A stretch of 64,000 bases of DNA. Origin: Mycobacterium dioxanotrophicus (GTDB lineage Bacteria > Actinomycetota > Actinomycetes > Mycobacteriales > Mycobacteriaceae). Below the pieces are notes generated by a model. It did not search any database, was not told the origin of the DNA, and was given only the letters and a program-made list of their open reading frames with translations. Shown in pieces: positions 61,522-64,000 of the stretch (its first letter is position 1; each line of letters opens with the position of its first letter). The DNA lies in the NCBI RefSeq assembly GCF_002157835.1, contig NZ_CP020809.1, forward strand, positions 4,526,001 through 4,590,000, in the 5' to 3' direction. The translations under genes were made by a program, and so were the position numbers.

Positions 61522-62780
61522 CCACGGGCGTGCAGCGTCCGGCGCCGATCCGGTTCGACGACCTGACCCATCCGGTGTATCCCGCTGCGGCCCAACCGAT
61601 CCGCGATGGCCTGGCCGCCTACGGCGCGACTCTCGAGGTGAGCCCGGCCGCGCTGCTCGCCGCGGCCACCGAGCGGTCCGGGTTGACCGATTTCGGCGAC
61701 CCGGCGTTTCGGGAACGTCTCGACGTGCTGTGTACGGCGCTGCGCGACGAAGCGGACCTGTCCGACACCGGGGTGGCGATCACCTTCGAGCAATTGGTGG
61801 GCAACCTGGTCAATCGGCTGCGATTGGAAGCCCTGATCACCGAGCACCCCGAAATCGAGAACATCGAGATCGAGCGGCCGATCGTCATCTGCGGTCTCCC
61901 CCGCACCGGCACCACGCATCTGCACAATCTGCTCGCGGCGGACCCGGCCCTGCGTCATCTGCCCTATTGGGAAAGCCTCGAACCGGTGCCCGCCGCCGGT
62001 GAAGAGGCACCCGGACCGCGGCGGGATCGCTGCGCGGCGGGCCTTGAGCTGATCAACTCCTCGATGCCGGAATTTCGCCGCATGCACGACATGACCGTCG
62101 AGCACGCGCACGAGGAGATCCAGCTGCTCGCCAATGACATCTCCGGCATGCTCTGGGAAACCATGTACTACGTGCCGAGTTTCGCCGCCCACTACAAGGC
62201 GCACGATCAGGCGGCCTCGTACCGCTACGTCAAGCGCAGCCTGCAGGCCATGCAGTGGCTGCGGGGCGGAACCCGATGGGTGCTCAAGTCACCGCAGCAT
62301 TTGGAACAGTTCCCGACTCTTGCCGCGACCTTCCCGGACGCGACTTTCATTGTCACGCACCGTGACCCGGTCGAGGTGACGCTGTCGATGATGACCATGA
62401 TCTGCTACGCAACGCGAATGGCGGTTGCCGAGCCCGATGTCGGCAAGCTGACCGGATACTGGCTGGGGCGCATCGACGATCTGCTGACCGGCTGTATCCG
62501 GCATCGCGACAAGCTGCCCGCCGGGCAAGCGATCGACGTGCGATTCGACGACTTCATGGCCGACGAAGAAGCCACGCTGCGCGACATCTACCGCGTCGCC
62601 GGCCAACCGTTCGACGACGACGTGCGCGCGGCCATGACCAGCTTCCTCACCGAACACCCCCGCGGACGGTACGGCGGTGTCATCTACGACCCGGCAGATC
62701 TGCAGCTCGACGCCGCAGCCGTCGCCGAGAGATTCCGCGACTACTGCGATCGCTTTCTCACCACCACGGAGGACAAATGA
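61518..62780 (+). CDS. PAPS-dependent sulfotransferase family protein
   Basis: This 420-residue protein has the 5'-phosphosulfate loop IVICGLPRTGTTHLHNLL (about 122-139) and a 3'-phosphate motif around TFIVTHRDPVEVTLSMM. Mycobacterial members sulfate lipids or act on small hydrophobic molecules; the acceptor is unknown. GTG start overlaps the DUF1214 stop; its own stop overlaps the next gene by 4 nt. Confidence 0.87.
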   Translation: MTTGVQRPAPIRFDDLTHPVYPAAAQPIRDGLAAYGATLEVSPAALLAAATERSGLTDFGDPAFRERLDVLCTALRDEADLSDTGVAITFEQLVGNLVNRLRLEALITEHPEIENIEIERPIVICGLPRTGTTHLHNLLAADPALRHLPYWESLEPVPAAGEEAPGPRRDRCAAGLELINSSMPEFRRMHDMTVEHAHEEIQLLANDISGMLWETMYYVPSFAAHYKAHDQAASYRYVKRSLQAMQWLRGGTRWVLKSPQHLEQFPTLAATFPDATFIVTHRDPVEVTLSMMTMICYATRMAVAEPDVGKLTGYWLGRIDDLLTGCIRHRDKLPAGQAIDVRFDDFMADEEATLRDIYRVAGQPFDDDVRAAMTSFLTEHPRGRYGGVIYDPADLQLDAAAVAERFRDYCDRFLTTTEDK

Positions 62781-63850
62781 ATCACACTGCAGCACAGCCA
62801 ATCTCGGCTGACGCCTGGGTGGCCACCGCGCTCGGTGAGCCCACCGAGGTGTTGGAGCGGCAGACGGTCGAGGTACGGGCGCCGGGCGCAGGAGAAGTCC
62901 GGGTCGCGGTGCGCGCGTTCTGCCTGAACTTCAACGACATCGACATCATCAAGGGCCGCTACACCACCCTGCCCCTGCAGCCCCCGTTCGTGCCCGGTAT
63001 GGAAGCGGTCGGCATCGTCGAAAGCGCGGGCCTGGGCGCCGAGCATCTGGTCGGCCGACGCGTGGTGGGAATCCCGGTGATGGCCTTCGGCGGCTATGCG
63101 TCCTACGCCATCGTCGACGCGGCGACGGTGCTCGATCTGCCGGAGTGGGTCAGCGACATCGACGGCGCCGCCCTGCATTACCCGTTTCACCTGGGCTGGT
63201 TCGCACTGCGCGAACGCGGCCGCCTGAAGCCCGGTGAGACGCTGCTGGTGCACGCTGCTGCGGGCGGCACCGGCTCGGGCGCGCTGGTGCTCGGAAAGGC
63301 CTTGGGCGCCAGAGTGATCGCCACCGCGGGCAGCGACGACAAGCTGGAGTTCTGCCGCAAGCTGGGCGCCGACCATGCCGTCAACTACCGCAACAGCGGC
63401 TGGGTTGACGAGGTCATGGAGCTCACCTACGGGCGCGGCGTGGACGTCGCGTTCGACGCGGTGGGCGGCAGCGTCACGACAGATACGTTCCGCTGCATGG
63501 GATTCAACGGCCGGCACCTGATGGCCGGATTCGCCGAGGACATCACTCTGGAGGACGGCGACTACATCTCGCCGCGGCCCATCGCCTACGGCAACTTCGA
63601 CGTATGCGGGGTGTGCCTGGTGTACGTGACCGATCCGCTCGCCGTGCGCCGCACGCTCGGGTTCAACTGGCCGGCCCGCTCCGAAGGTCTCGATGCGCAC
63701 GTCAAGATTCTGGAGCTGATGCGTACCGGCCGGCTACAGACCGTGGTCGGCGAAAACGTGGCCTGGGAGCAACTGCCGCAAGCACTTCGGCGGATGGCCG
63801 CGCGGGAGACCACGGGCCGCTTGGTGGTGAGCACCGGCGCACACGATTAG
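62777..63850 (+). CDS. Quinone-oxidoreductase-type MDR enzyme
   Basis: This 357-residue medium-chain reductase resembles NADPH:quinone oxidoreductases. The N-terminal catalytic domain has FCLNFNDIDIIKGRYTTLP and lacks the zinc-binding cysteine pattern of alcohol dehydrogenases. The NADPH Rossmann motif is VHAAAGGTGSGALVLGKALGARVIATA. The substrate is unknown. It ends the TetR operon; its stop overlaps the convergent regulator gene by 3 bases. Confidence 0.88.
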   Translation: MNHTAAQPISADAWVATALGEPTEVLERQTVEVRAPGAGEVRVAVRAFCLNFNDIDIIKGRYTTLPLQPPFVPGMEAVGIVESAGLGAEHLVGRRVVGIPVMAFGGYASYAIVDAATVLDLPEWVSDIDGAALHYPFHLGWFALRERGRLKPGETLLVHAAAGGTGSGALVLGKALGARVIATAGSDDKLEFCRKLGADHAVNYRNSGWVDEVMELTYGRGVDVAFDAVGGSVTTDTFRCMGFNGRHLMAGFAEDITLEDGDYISPRPIAYGNFDVCGVCLVYVTDPLAVRRTLGFNWPARSEGLDAHVKILELMRTGRLQTVVGENVAWEQLPQALRRMAARETTGRLVVSTGAHD

Positions 63851-64000
63851 TCGCTGAGCGCCCCGGCCCGGCGCATCGCGGCGGAGATGAGTTCGAAGTC
63901 GATGGCGACGTGCGCGCGGGCGAGCGCGTCCGCGTCGTCGCCGCGACCGTCGGCGATCGCACCGATCAACTGTTCATGCTCGGCCAACGCGCGCATCTCC
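63847..64000 (-). CDS. GntR/FadR-type regulator, C-terminal fragment
   Basis: The frame is open from the window edge to TAA at 63847. The 50 visible residues (EMRALAEHEQLIGAIADGRG, then DALARAHVAIDFELISAAMRR) match the end of an FCD ligand-binding domain, where EHE and the later helix belong to the metal/ligand site. The DNA-binding half lies outside the window. It is convergent with the MDR gene. Confidence 0.65.
   Translation of the reverse strand, partial: EMRALAEHEQLIGAIADGRGDDADALARAHVAIDFELISAAMRRAGALSD

Overview
The window is chromosomal DNA of a mycobacterium, most likely a rapidly growing Mycolicibacterium. The gene order follows the M. tuberculosis segment from Rv2716 to Rv2754c: phzF-like, nrdR, chiZ, lexA, LGFP protein, fadE20, hflX, dapF, miaA, miaB, recX, recA, DUF3046, ephG, pspM, pspA, clgR, pgsA3, argA, ftsK, rnj, dapA and thyX. 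GC content is high, start codons are often GTG, and many genes have a -10 hexamer 6 to 8 nt before the start codon (leaderless transcripts). These names come from recognition of protein sequence and gene order; no search was run.

Layout. 1-2115: end of a PhzF-family gene, an IS481-family element sitting exactly between two convergent stop codons, and nrdR. 2276-5976: the divergent DNA-damage pair chiZ/lexA with SOS and PafBC-type sites, then a frameshifted LGFP-repeat membrane protein. 6145-11306: fadE20, a bisC-type molybdoenzyme and a secreted PE-PPE-domain hydrolase. 11375-19025: housekeeping hflX, dapF, miaA, a DUF349 protein and miaB. 19083-22301: a glutamate-type ABC importer whose binding protein and first permease are one polypeptide. 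22313-23888: recX-recA, with an SOS box and a PafBC-type promoter.

24084-39601 is the most distinctive region: a compact operon of about 15.5 kb for a group 1h (actinobacterial, high-affinity) [NiFe]-hydrogenase. It holds hypA-hypB, small and large subunits, an iron-sulfur electron-transfer protein (HhyE type), several conserved proteins of unknown function (DUF5947, DUF6084, a 440-aa protein, a 39-aa membrane peptide), the maturation protease, hypC, hypF, DUF6390, a SIS-HypC fusion, a SIS protein, hypE, a second hypC and hypD. Most junctions overlap by 1 or 4 nt or are a few nt apart, so the genes are probably translated together. The expected role is oxidation of trace atmospheric H2 feeding the respiratory chain during starvation.

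39603-46016: small membrane protein, DUF3046, glycosyltransferase, ephG, DUF5313, and the envelope-stress operon clgR-pspA-pspM with a SigE-type promoter, then cinA-pgsA3 diverging from argA. 46017-56238: ftsK, a DUF2834 protein, a monooxygenase-SDR-methyltransferase run, a DUF2249/HTH/membrane-protein cluster, and rnj-dapA-thyX. 56349-64000 is accessory: a FAD monooxygenase-TetR operon behind a perfect 30-bp palindrome, a DMT-like membrane protein, and a TetR-DUF1214-sulfotransferase-MDR operon with its own palindromic operator, ending in a truncated GntR-type regulator.

No stretch over 300 bases lacks a gene or mobile element. I saw no tRNA, rRNA, CRISPR array or prophage. recA carries no intein.
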